In this document: piece after piece, positions 1 to 7,285 of the stretch | Layout of the letters: each line of letters opens with the position of its first letter | Numbering within the stretch: position 1 is the stretch's first letter | Source of the DNA: an uncultured Muribaculaceae bacterium | GTDB taxonomy: Bacteria; Bacteroidota; Bacteroidia; Bacteroidales; Muribaculaceae | NCBI GenBank assembly: GCA_910578665.1 | Contig: CAJTQU010000030.1 | Span: forward strand, 1 to 19,268 | Length of the DNA stretch: 19,268 bases | Direction of reading: 5' to 3' | Program-made: the position numbers and the translations under genes | The notes under the pieces: generated by a model | The model's input: only the letters and a program-made list of their open reading frames with translations | What the model was told of the DNA's origin: nothing | The model's database searches: none

Positions 1-17
1 CGTTCTTGAATGTTGGC
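1..17 (-). repeat. 17-bp repeat, left copy (inverted relative to the right copy)
   Basis: The plus-strand sequence CGTTCTTGAATGTTGGC is the exact reverse complement of 19155-19171. It starts at base 1, so it may extend outside the window. Read on the minus strand it lies about 90 nt after the stop codon of the DUF2723 gene, in the same orientation relative to that gene as the right copy has to the NAD kinase gene. This suggests a dispersed 3'-flanking intergenic element. The rest of 18-105 shows no recognisable feature. Confidence 0.6.
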
Positions 18-105
18 TACTGCTTTGATTTACAAACTTATATCACTATACTCTCCGAATCTACCAGGTATCAACTGCCTGACAGCGATTGTCTATGTAG
101 TCAGT

Positions 106-3100
106 CTAGCGTGTATAGCGGAGTAGCAGAGAGTCAAGTTGCGGAACAACCCTCACCATCATTTCCGCACGGGTGGTGATATAACGGCGGTATGCAGGGC
201 GTAATGACAGCCTGAATGCCTCTAGCTTTCTGAGGTATTCACGACGCTGTTTCAGCATCTCCCGACCTCGTTCCGTCCAATCTCCGCGCCCCATTTTTTT
301 GCCGGCAGCCAAATATGTCTGGGCGGCTATGACACACTCATCTGTATATTTACCATCCGAATCTGCAATGAATGCTTCATAAGGAGCTGTCTCGGCCGGT
401 ATCTCACGCAGGCATAGTTCTATCAGCCTGACCGCGGTACCGACTTGCAGACTGTCTCCCCGGTCTGCAAGCTGATAAGCGCTTAGCAGTATGTTGCGCC
501 GCAACATGGAAAGTTGGTGGGCGGCCACTGGATCGCAATAAGGTCGGTGAGAGGCGCCTCCATATCGGTACTGTGTCAGTGCAAGAGCGGCTGTACGGGA
601 GGCGTTAAAGCCGGGCGACGCAGGATTAAGGCGTGCAATGGTGCCTATCTGCTCCAAGTACGGCTTAAGTTGGCCTCCTAATACAGATCTGGCAGTCGCT
701 GACGGCCAGTAAACGGGGCGTTTGTCACGAGACGCGGCTGATGTGGCCAGCATATCCACCAAAAACAATGACGAACCGGATATAAGGCGCGACATGCCGG
801 GACCGTCGGCCCTGCGCATGTCTATAAACACGGTGTCTCCCTCCATAACAAAATACAGTCGCGGTGTGGCAAGACAGGGATACGCGCTAGCACCGCGTGT
901 ATGACCGGCTCCGGCATAAAGACGTCTTAGAGCGTCAAGAGCCGGCGTCCAGTTCAGGTCTGAGTCTGAAAGTGAGACAAACGACATGCGCCCGGAAGCG
1001 ATCAGCTCTCTAGGGGCTGTAACGGGTACCGGGGCCGACTCTCGCATATGGTCAAGAAGCTGCAACTGGTACCAGCTACTTCCGATATACGGGGCACTAA
1101 TGCAGCGTATGTCGGTACGCTCCTCCTCTACTTCCTGCATATACCACGCCGGAAAGATAGTATTGTCGTCCGATGCTATGAATATAGCACCTGGTTCCAT
1201 GGCGGCAAACATGTTGTACATCATGTCTGGAGTGACGGTGCGGTGCGAGCGGTCATGGTCATCGGCTGTCTGAGACAGCATTTGCAGTGGGACACACAAT
1301 GCAAGCAGAATGCCAAGACATGTCCCGGCCATATTCCGTCGCAAGAGTTTTGCCGCCATACCGCAAAGCGCCGGCAAGCCCAGTCCTATCCATATGGCAA
1401 ATGCATACCACGAACCAGCAAACGCGTAGTCCCGGTCGCGAGCCTGTACCGGTGTCTGGTTTAAATAAAATACGATGGCGATGCCGGTAAGCACAAATAA
1501 TGTAAGTATCACGAGTGCCTGACGGCGTCCCCTAACTCCGCGGTGCATCTGCCATATTATACCGAGTATGCCCAGCAGCAACGGCATCGCGTAGTATACG
1601 TTATGCCCCTTATTGGTGTCTCTCGAAGGCACAGGAGCTCCGGAACTGTTGTCCAGCATGGCATGGTCCAACTGTTCTATGCCTGTGACGAAGTTGCCGG
1701 CATCAGGTTCACCGTGGCCAGATATATCGTTCTGACGCCCGACAAAGTTCCAGAAGAAATAACGCCAGTACATAAAGCCGCACTGGTATACCGCGAAATA
1801 TTGGAGATTCTGCAAATATGTGGGGCGGAACTGGCTACGGTTTACGGTCACATTGCCAGGCAGGTCAACCGGATGTCCGGCCGAATCTACAGCCAAAGTC
1901 AGCGTATCAGGATAGTACATAGATTCGGCATCCGTGCCTAGCCAGTTGAAATATCCGCTTACATCATCTGGTGCATGACTGTGCATACGCGGAAACCACA
2001 TATCAAGTTCGTGGGGATAACCAAGCCTGAAAGAATAATCCGTAAGAATGTAGCTGTCACCACCTCGCCGCAACAGAGCGGCATTACGTGCCGAATCGGC
2101 AGCCGTGGCAAACACAGATCCCGGTTTTGCAGACATGCCCTTACAACCACGCGCATATACCGGGCGTGGATTGATAAGGCGGTAGCGGTTGTAGACCGGC
2201 ACGGAGCGGCCATCGGCATCCTTAACCCAGTTTCTCTCCCTCTGTGGTTCCGCGCCAAACGAATGACCATAGACAAGCGGCGTCTTGCCATACTGCTCGC
2301 GAGAAAAATATGAGGCAAACGAGAAAATATCAGACGGATGCCCCGTATTGACCGGGGGATTGGCTCCGGCCCTTATGATAATCACTGCATATGACGAAAA
2401 TCCTAGTAAAAAAAATGCTAGCGACCACAGCACAAGGCGTGGCTGCCTGACACCTGGCCTACGGGCAAAACGGCTTGAACCAAGCCACAGCGCGCCTGCC
2501 ACCAAGAGAGACATAACGACAATCCAGGCCGCTATAAGTCCGCTGTTAAAAGGGAGCGAGAGATCGTTGACAAACAATAATTCCATGCGCATGGCTATAG
2601 CCATAAACCCTGGTATAACGCCATACAGTGCAAATGCTATACATCCCATAGAACCGACCATCCATCCGCACAAGCGCCAAAAACCGGGACGTCCGTATGT
2701 GCCATAGAGCACTACCATGGCCACTGCCGGCAGACAGAGCAGGTTGAGTTCGTGCACCCCCACCGACAAACCTGTGAGGTATATTATCAGGATAAGCCAG
2801 CGGTCGGAACGAGGCTGCCGCCTGCGGTCATACCAAAGCAGTGACAACCAGAATATCAGCGCCGTGCAAAGCGATGAAAACGCATATACTTCGGCTTCAA
2901 CTGCCGAAAACCAGAACGAATCGCTCCAGCAGAGCGCAAGGGCACCTGTCACAGCCGCTCCCAAAGTGCGCAAGGCTTTGTATAGCAGCACGCGACCTCC
3001 TGTACTGTCCGGCATAACGAGACGACGGGCGAACCATTCGATGGTAAGAAACAGCACCCATACGGCCAGGGCGGCACACACTGCGCTCAGAGCATTGACC

Positions 3101-3357
3101 ATCAACGCTCTGGAGGCTGCATCAGGAGCAAAATTTATAAAAAACCTGGCCGCGAGCATCCATACCGGATTGCCTGGCGGATGTCCCGGCTGCATACCGG
3201 TTGCAACCGCTATATACTCCGGGCAGTCCCAGTATGACGCCGTAGGCTCCATTGTGAGGAAATATGTGCAGAGGGCGGCTATCAGCACACCCAAGCCTGT
3301 GAAACGCCGTATAACGGCATATCTGTCAAGGGAAATATATCTGTCTGTCGTAACCAT
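106..3357 (-). CDS. DUF2723 (GT-C type, TMEM260-like) membrane protein
   Basis: This 1083-residue polytopic membrane protein belongs to the DUF2723 family. The animal homologue TMEM260 is a protein O-mannosyltransferase, so a GT-C glycosyltransferase using a lipid-linked sugar at the periplasmic face is the likely role; the bacterial substrate is unknown. A first membrane helix (about residues 19-36) is followed by SYWDCPEYIA (41-50) and QPGHPPGNP (56-64), the family signature with acidic D44 and E47. Many further hydrophobic helices follow. A second membrane block (about 590-700) carries RDRDYAFAGSWYAFAIW, also family-typical. The rest (about 700-1083) is a soluble tail with DDNTIFPAWY, a variant of the more usual GDNDTFPLWY. 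The ATG start sits 7 nt after a TAAATTTG promoter box. The gene is divergent from the PepSY-like gene and stands alone on the minus strand at the left edge. Family assignment is firm; the activity is inferred. Confidence 0.9.
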   Translation of the reverse strand: MVTTDRYISLDRYAVIRRFTGLGVLIAALCTYFLTMEPTASYWDCPEYIAVATGMQPGHPPGNPVWMLAARFFINFAPDAASRALMVNALSAVCAALAVWVLFLTIEWFARRLVMPDSTGGRVLLYKALRTLGAAVTGALALCWSDSFWFSAVEAEVYAFSSLCTALIFWLSLLWYDRRRQPRSDRWLILIIYLTGLSVGVHELNLLCLPAVAMVVLYGTYGRPGFWRLCGWMVGSMGCIAFALYGVIPGFMAIAMRMELLFVNDLSLPFNSGLIAAWIVVMSLLVAGALWLGSSRFARRPGVRQPRLVLWSLAFFLLGFSSYAVIIIRAGANPPVNTGHPSDIFSFASYFSREQYGKTPLVYGHSFGAEPQRERNWVKDADGRSVPVYNRYRLINPRPVYARGCKGMSAKPGSVFATAADSARNAALLRRGGDSYILTDYSFRLGYPHELDMWFPRMHSHAPDDVSGYFNWLGTDAESMYYPDTLTLAVDSAGHPVDLPGNVTVNRSQFRPTYLQNLQYFAVYQCGFMYWRYFFWNFVGRQNDISGHGEPDAGNFVTGIEQLDHAMLDNSSGAPVPSRDTNKGHNVYYAMPLLLGILGIIWQMHRGVRGRRQALVILTLFVLTGIAIVFYLNQTPVQARDRDYAFAGSWYAFAIWIGLGLPALCGMAAKLLRRNMAGTCLGILLALCVPLQMLSQTADDHDRSHRTVTPDMMYNMFAAMEPGAIFIASDDNTIFPAWYMQEVEEERTDIRCISAPYIGSSWYQLQLLDHMRESAPVPVTAPRELIASGRMSFVSLSDSDLNWTPALDALRRLYAGAGHTRGASAYPCLATPRLYFVMEGDTVFIDMRRADGPGMSRLISGSSLFLVDMLATSAASRDKRPVYWPSATARSVLGGQLKPYLEQIGTIARLNPASPGFNASRTAALALTQYRYGGASHRPYCDPVAAHQLSMLRRNILLSAYQLADRGDSLQVGTAVRLIELCLREIPAETAPYEAFIADSDGKYTDECVIAAQTYLAAGKKMGRGDWTERGREMLKQRREYLRKLEAFRLSLRPAYRRYITTRAEMMVRVVPQLDSLLLRYTR

Positions 3358-3364
3358 CGGAATG

Positions 3365-3372
3365 CAAATTTA
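3365..3372 (-). promoter_or_regulatory. -7 promoter box for the DUF2723 gene
   Basis: The minus strand reads TAAATTTG, a full match to the Bacteroidota -7 consensus TAnnTTTG. Only 7 nt separate it from the ATG, so the transcript would be leaderless or nearly so. I found no convincing -33 TTG at the expected distance. The rest of the divergent intergenic region (3358-3569) holds the 12-bp palindrome listed separately. Confidence 0.45.
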
Positions 3373-3540
3373 GCATTTTTTTACGACATGTATGCGTATT
3401 ATATATTGATGCATCTGAGCATACACCATACGGCAAGATAAAAACAAGTCTGGACACAAAGCGCTTTTAGCTGCCAGCCGCATATCATGCGTAAATCCCA
3501 ATCTGCATATGCGACCGAATAAAACAGGATGCCTGTATTG

Positions 3541-3552
3541 TTATTGCAATAA
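3541..3552. promoter_or_regulatory. 12-bp perfect palindrome upstream of the PepSY-like gene
   Basis: TTATTGCAATAA is its own reverse complement. It ends 17 nt before the ATG at 3570, where a dimeric regulator could bind. No perfect TAnnTTTG box is visible beside it. A chance AT-rich palindrome cannot be excluded. Confidence 0.3.
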
Positions 3553-3569
3553 TTAAATGTAATGTTACT

Positions 3570-4019
3570 ATGAAAAAATTAATCACGGCCATACTCATGG
3601 TCATGGCGGCTGTCACTGCCTATGCATTCCCGTTTGACAAATATTCACTCAACCGTTCCGACCTGCCCCAAGAGGCCCAGGAATTTCTCAGTACATATTT
3701 TCCCAAAGGGAAAGTATCAATGATAAAGGTAGACAAGCATCTGTTTAAAAAGACTGACTATGATGTCAAACTTGTAAACGGCACCAAAATAGAGTTTAAC
3801 AACAAGGGAAAATGGACCTCGGTAGACTGTAAGACACGCCAAGTGCCAGAAGTTCTCGTAATCAAACCGATACAGCGCTATGCAGACAAACAATTCCCAG
3901 GGACTAAAATAGTAAAGATAGAAAAGAAAACCTTGGGGTTTGAAATTGAACTGTCAGACGGCGTAGAGCTTAAATTCGACCGGCTGGGCACATTCAAGAG
4001 CATGTCCATGGATGACTGA
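3570..4019 (+). CDS. PepSY-like (BLIP-type fold) periplasmic protein
   Basis: This 149-residue secreted protein has a signal peptide (about residues 1-19, MKKLITAILMVMAAVTAYA) and two tandem PepSY-like repeats at about 32-85 and 92-146. Each repeat begins with an LP or VP-containing helix (QEAQEFLSTYFP; PIQRYADKQFP), followed by strands with Y-D-V-K-L-V-N-G-T-K-I-E-F and F-E-I-E-L-S-D-G-V-E-L-K-F. This double repeat is characteristic of the Bacteroidota PepSY-like family once called DUF2874. These proteins are periplasmic and of unproven role; inhibition or binding of other proteins has been suggested from the fold. A strong hairpin lies 30-70 nt after the stop, so it is probably a single-gene unit. 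Confidence 0.85.
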   Translation: MKKLITAILMVMAAVTAYAFPFDKYSLNRSDLPQEAQEFLSTYFPKGKVSMIKVDKHLFKKTDYDVKLVNGTKIEFNNKGKWTSVDCKTRQVPEVLVIKPIQRYADKQFPGTKIVKIEKKTLGFEIELSDGVELKFDRLGTFKSMSMDD

Positions 4020-4050
4020 GCAGCATATGCCGGCAAGACCGACAAACTTC

Positions 4051-4090
4051 TTTGCACAAAATAGCCTGGAATACGGCTATTTTGTGTAAA
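4051..4090. terminator. 16-bp hairpin after the PepSY-like gene
   Basis: The arms 4051-4066 (TTTGCACAAAATAGCC) and 4075-4090 (GGCTATTTTGTGTAAA) pair over 16 bp with one G-U and an 8-nt loop (TGGAATAC). The T run in the right arm (4080-4083) could serve as a weak U-tract. The right arm overlaps the promoter box of the next gene. Intrinsic terminator is the simplest reading. Confidence 0.6.
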
Positions 4091-4094
4091 TTTG
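4087..4094 (+). promoter_or_regulatory. -7 promoter box for the acyltransferase gene
   Basis: TAAATTTG matches TAnnTTTG exactly. It ends 4 nt before the ATG at 4099, so transcription would start at or very near the start codon. It lies partly inside the preceding hairpin. No TTG is seen at the usual -33 distance. Confidence 0.4.
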
Positions 4095-4098
4095 TGAC

Positions 4099-5130
4099 AT
4101 GCCAGCAACCTCGACACACTACATACGCTCGCTGCAGTCCATGAGATTTATATTCATATTTCTCATACTGCTGTCACATTTTTCCTTTGCCGGATTAGGC
4201 CCGTTTGATTTCGGCGGCGACAGCGGCGTCTGTTTCTTCTTCATACTGAGCGGTTTCGTATTATCTCTGGGGGACAATAAAAAACCTGGGCGCAGTCTGC
4301 CTTTTTTCACCAAAAGGCTCAAACGTGTCTACCCGGCCCACCTGCTCGCGCTCGTCATGGCAGCAGTTTGCATTCCGGCCGCCTTTGACACACCGGAAAA
4401 AATCATAAGTTCCCTGTCGCTTACACAAAGCTGGTGGCCCGGACGAGAAATATATTTCGGCGGCAACGGGCCTGCCTGGTTTCTTAGCAACACAGTAGCC
4501 TTCTACCTTGTCTTTCCATGGCTTAAACACATTTTGTTCAAAGCCCGATGGCTAGTCATCATAACGGGAACGGCCATAACCCTGACGGTATATTTCACTG
4601 TTATAGCACCATTGGTGCCTGAAGACAAAGTAAACTGGCTGCTGTACGTCTTCCCTCCGTCACGACTGATAGACTTCTGCCAGGGCATAATACTCGCACG
4701 ACTATATATGCTGGCAGCGGCCAGAGAATACAGCCTGTCCGCACAGACATCCACCATAATAGAATATTGCGCCATATGCCTAATCATCGCATCATCATGG
4801 ATATATCCCATCCTGCCCGAGCGATATGCCACCACGGCATTATTCTGGATCCCCTGTGCCGCCCTTATCTTTTGCTTCGCGCTAACAGACAGACACCCAG
4901 GTCTGCCGGGACGCATTCTGCAACACCGTGCGATGCTATGGCTCGGGGGCATATCATTTGAATTCTTTCTCGTGCATGTCTCCGTCATACAGCTGTTCAA
5001 GCGCGTCACCTGGCATTATTCAATAGGACTGCCCTATCCGGCGGCCCTGGCCGCAGTCTTCTTGTTATCGATAGGCGCAACGGTGGCAGTCCGGCATATA
5101 ATCAAATATATTCAGACAAAAAAACACTAA
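4099..5130 (+). CDS. Acyltransferase 3 family membrane O-acyltransferase
   Basis: This 343-residue integral membrane protein of the acyltransferase 3 (OafA/NodX/YrhL) family probably transfers acetyl or another acyl group to a surface glycan or lipid across the inner membrane. The family signatures are in order: SLQSMRFIFIFLILLSHF with H27 in the first helix; FFFILSGFVLSLG (about 47-58); the basic loop FTKRLKRVYPAHLL (70-83); and GPAWFLSNTVAFYLVFPW (124-141), with W127 at the usual WFL position. About ten hydrophobic segments follow, and the protein ends in a lysine-rich tail. The ATG at 4099 leaves an N-terminus of normal length; M15 would cut into the conserved SLQSMRF motif. No glycan biosynthesis genes are adjacent, so the substrate cannot be named. 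Confidence 0.88.
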   Translation: MPATSTHYIRSLQSMRFIFIFLILLSHFSFAGLGPFDFGGDSGVCFFFILSGFVLSLGDNKKPGRSLPFFTKRLKRVYPAHLLALVMAAVCIPAAFDTPEKIISSLSLTQSWWPGREIYFGGNGPAWFLSNTVAFYLVFPWLKHILFKARWLVIITGTAITLTVYFTVIAPLVPEDKVNWLLYVFPPSRLIDFCQGIILARLYMLAAAREYSLSAQTSTIIEYCAICLIIASSWIYPILPERYATTALFWIPCAALIFCFALTDRHPGLPGRILQHRAMLWLGGISFEFFLVHVSVIQLFKRVTWHYSIGLPYPAALAAVFLLSIGATVAVRHIIKYIQTKKH

Positions 5131-5136
5131 ATTATT

Positions 5137-5166
5137 TTGCCGGCTTAAAAGTTATTCATACTTTTA
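5137..5166 (+). promoter_or_regulatory. Possible promoter for the TraB/GumN gene
   Basis: A TTG at 5137-5139 is followed after 19 nt by TACTTTTA (5159-5166), seven of eight matches to TAnnTTTG. The spacing suits the Bacteroidota -33/-7 arrangement and would give a leader of about 50 nt before the ATG at 5221. The last base of the -7 box is off consensus. Confidence 0.35.
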
Positions 5167-5220
5167 CCGTGTGTAATATAAAACTAGACACGTAATACAA
5201 ACTTTTTTAATCTAAAATCT

Positions 5221-6081
5221 ATGATGCGTATTGTTTTCACAGCCATCACGGCTATTGTTTTCAGTCTGTTCGGCCATGCACAGCTGTTATGGAAAATCTC
5301 TGGAAAAGATATCCAAAAGCCCTCTTATCTGTTCGGCACACACCATATAGCCCCTATCAACGTGCTTGATTCCGTAACAGGATTCAACGAGGCGCTGGCC
5401 GCATCAGACCGCGTGTATGGCGAAGTGGAGATGTCCAAACTCATGACTCCGGAAGGACAGCAACAATTATTAACAGCATTCCTTGCCCCGGCAGACAGCA
5501 CCATGTCAAAAGTATTCACACCTGCCCAGCTTGACTCGATAAATACATTCCTTATAAAAAATCTAGGTGCCCCGGTACAGGCTTTTGAATCATACAAACC
5601 CGTTATGCTCCAAACCACTATCGCAAGCGTGCTGAGTATAAAGGCGTTCCCCGATTTTAATCCAAACCAGCAGCTGGACCATACAGTACAATTACTTGCC
5701 AAAGAAAAGGGCAAGCCTGTGGACGGACTTGAGACTGTAGAAGACCAGATACAGATGTTGACAAGTGCCAGTATTGCCTCACAGGCTAAAGCCTTATTAG
5801 AAATGATAGCTGACGAAGACTCTACAATAAAACAGTCTATAGATCTGGCAAGATATTACAGACTGGGTGACATAGTCACACTTCAGAAGATGTTTGAAGA
5901 GGATAACAGTTATAATTTGGAGAATATATTATACAGACGTAACCGCAACTGGGTTAAAATAATGAAAGAGCAACTGCCCGAATGCAGCAACATGTATGTG
6001 GTAGGAGCCGGACATCTGCCCGGAGACAAGGGTGTGATCAACCTTCTGCGCAAGGAAGGTTATACAGTAACCCCGATGTGA
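5221..6081 (+). CDS. TraB/GumN (TIKI-like) family protein
   Basis: This 286-residue protein has a signal peptide (about 1-20, ending FGHA-Q) and a TraB/GumN domain over nearly all the mature part. The family is related to the TIKI metalloproteases. Its two hallmark motifs are present: GTHH (39-42) with GEVEM (67-71), and the C-terminal GAGHLPGDKGVINLLRKEGY (262-281). An RNRNW segment near residue 240 also fits the family. The His and Glu residues are candidates for metal binding. It is likely periplasmic or a surface hydrolase; the substrate is unknown. Two adjacent ATG codons make the exact start uncertain by one residue. It is preceded by a promoter-like element and followed by a long perfect palindrome. 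Confidence 0.88.
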   Translation: MMRIVFTAITAIVFSLFGHAQLLWKISGKDIQKPSYLFGTHHIAPINVLDSVTGFNEALAASDRVYGEVEMSKLMTPEGQQQLLTAFLAPADSTMSKVFTPAQLDSINTFLIKNLGAPVQAFESYKPVMLQTTIASVLSIKAFPDFNPNQQLDHTVQLLAKEKGKPVDGLETVEDQIQMLTSASIASQAKALLEMIADEDSTIKQSIDLARYYRLGDIVTLQKMFEEDNSYNLENILYRRNRNWVKIMKEQLPECSNMYVVGAGHLPGDKGVINLLRKEGYTVTPM

Positions 6082-6145
6082 TAATAAATCACTACAAGCC
6101 GTCAGCTGACCTTATAACAAACACAAAGCTGTCAGCCGTATATGA

Positions 6146-6187
6146 CATTCTTGCGTCACAAGCAGCACTGCTTGTGACGCAAGAATG
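6146..6187. terminator. Perfect 20-bp-arm palindrome between the TraB/GumN and TonB-C genes
   Basis: CATTCTTGCGTCACAAGCAG (6146-6165) and CTGCTTGTGACGCAAGAATG (6168-6187) are exact reverse complements around a 2-nt centre (CA). As RNA this gives about 19 bp closed by a GCAC tetraloop. There is no T tract after it on either strand, so a classical intrinsic terminator is not fully supported. It could also be an RNA-stabilising stem, a protein-binding palindrome or a small repeat element. A separate 10-bp palindrome, GTCAGCTGAC, lies upstream at 6101-6110. Confidence 0.5.
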
Positions 6188-6229
6188 CAATCTGCAAGAG
6201 ATATAGAAACCGAAATAATACACAGATTT

Positions 6230-6631
6230 ATGACACACTTTATCCGAATATCACTTCTTACAGCCGCCATATCAATGGCAACACCCGGTATATATGCAGC
6301 CCCTGACACCGGTATTTATGAATGCGTAGAGGTACAGCCCGAATTCCACGGCGGCAACAACGAACTGTTTAAATGGCTCAACGCCAATATAAAGTATCCA
6401 GTGAGCGCTATGGAAAACGGAACGCAGGGCAAAGTCGTAGTCAAGTTTACCATCAAAAAAGACGGCACAGTGGAAGACCCCGTGGTGGTCAGGAGCGTCG
6501 ATCCGGCGCTGGACGCCGAGGCTGTGCGTGTGGTGAAAGCAATGCCTAAATGGAAACCGGCACTTCTCAAAGGGGAAGCAGTAGACTGCCATTACACACT
6601 TCCGGTAAATTTCCGTCTACAAAACAGATAA
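6230..6631 (+). CDS. Secreted TonB C-terminal domain protein
   Basis: This 133-residue protein has a signal peptide (about 1-24, ending IYAA) followed directly by a TonB C-terminal-type domain (about 38-131). Visible landmarks are EFHGGNNELFKWLNANIKYP, then GKVVVKFTIKKDGTVEDPVV, then DAEAVRVVKAMPKWKPALLKG and a final strand HYTLPVNFRL. This is the usual pattern of Bacteroidota energy transducer TonB domains. It lacks the membrane anchor plus proline-rich linker of a true TonB, so it may be a free periplasmic TonB-fold protein rather than an energy transducer. An upstream in-frame ATG (6185) lies in the palindrome arm and would place 15 polar residues before the signal peptide, so I chose 6230. 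The gene is convergent with the coiled-coil gene, 9 nt away. Confidence 0.8.
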   Translation: MTHFIRISLLTAAISMATPGIYAAPDTGIYECVEVQPEFHGGNNELFKWLNANIKYPVSAMENGTQGKVVVKFTIKKDGTVEDPVVVRSVDPALDAEAVRVVKAMPKWKPALLKGEAVDCHYTLPVNFRLQNR

Positions 6632-6640
6632 GCAATCCCC

Positions 6641-7279
6641 TCAATCCAGAGGCTTATACCAGTCCAGCACTTCTTCGTCATCCCGGCGCACCTTGGCCTC
6701 ACGATACGGCGCGCCGGGGAAACGGGCTGTATAAGGGCGCGCCGTACCCGGGTTGCTGACCGCCCGGGCATGAATTATGCCCTCTTTGCGGCTCACCAGG
6801 TCGCGGCGGGCGGCCACACGCCTCAAATCGACTTGTTCAATGGCAGCATCGGCCTCCGCACGCGTCTTGTATAATGCGTTTTGCGAATCGGCCAACCGCT
6901 CCTTAAGGTTTGCTATACGCCGCTCATATCGCTCACGGGCCTCTTCCACACGTGAGAACAAAACCTGTATCTGCGCTATCTGTTCGTCCTGGCCGCGCAA
7001 CAAGGCATCTTTTTCTTCGAGCTGCTCTCTCATGTAAGAAATCTCGCCGGCACGGTCAGCCAGCTGTCTCTCATGGCCGGCCGTCTTAGCGCGCTCTTCC
7101 TCCAACTGCCTCTCTAGAATTTCAATATCGGCACCCACCGTCTCCAGCCGGCTGCACGACTCGTCCAGCTTCAGAGACAGGCTCTTCACCTCATCCTCAA
7201 GGAGGGAAATCCGCTCTGCGCTCTCAGCCTGCATGCGAGCCGCCCTCCACGGATGCAGCAAAACACTCCAAACACCCAT
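6641..7279 (-). CDS. Coiled-coil protein of unknown function
   Basis: This 212-residue protein belongs to no family I recognise. Residues about 17-150 are a long charged heptad-like region rich in E, R, L, A and Q (ISLLEDEVKSLSLKLDE, IEILERQLEEERAK, YMREQLEEKDALL), so a coiled coil is well supported. The N-terminus is short and mildly hydrophobic (MGVWSVLLHPW) without a clear signal peptide. The C-terminus (about 172-212) is basic and proline-rich with a small repeat (ARPYTARFPGAPYR) and ends in acidic DDEEVLDWYKPLD. It starts 6 nt after the stop of the receiver/ATP-binding gene, so the two are almost certainly co-transcribed and the products may interact. The DNA for the C-terminal part contains an 11-bp GC-rich inverted repeat. 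Confidence 0.75.
   Translation of the reverse strand: MGVWSVLLHPWRAARMQAESAERISLLEDEVKSLSLKLDESCSRLETVGADIEILERQLEEERAKTAGHERQLADRAGEISYMREQLEEKDALLRGQDEQIAQIQVLFSRVEEARERYERRIANLKERLADSQNALYKTRAEADAAIEQVDLRRVAARRDLVSRKEGIIHARAVSNPGTARPYTARFPGAPYREAKVRRDDEEVLDWYKPLD
6705..6746. repeat. 11-bp GC-rich inverted repeat inside the coiled-coil gene
   Basis: TACGGCGCGCC (6705-6715) and GGCGCGCCGTA (6736-6746) are exact reverse complements with a 20-nt spacer, and each contains the palindrome GGCGCGCC. It lies near the 3' end of the coding region, encoding part of the ARPYTARFPGAPYR segment, and would form a stable mRNA stem about 50 nt before the stop. It may only reflect the repeated peptide and GC-rich codons. 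Confidence 0.5.
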
Positions 7280-7285
7280 CAGCCC

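Noticed and set aside
2717..3373. A 218-codon plus-strand frame opposite the DUF2723 N-terminus
   Set aside because: The minus strand encodes the diagnostic DUF2723 motifs here, and the plus-strand product is low in hydrophobic structure and resembles no family.
6112..6309. Short frames on both strands through the 6146-6187 palindrome that encode nearly the same peptide (SQAxLLVTQEC)
   Set aside because: The similarity follows automatically from the palindromic DNA and is not evidence of coding; the frames carry no other features.
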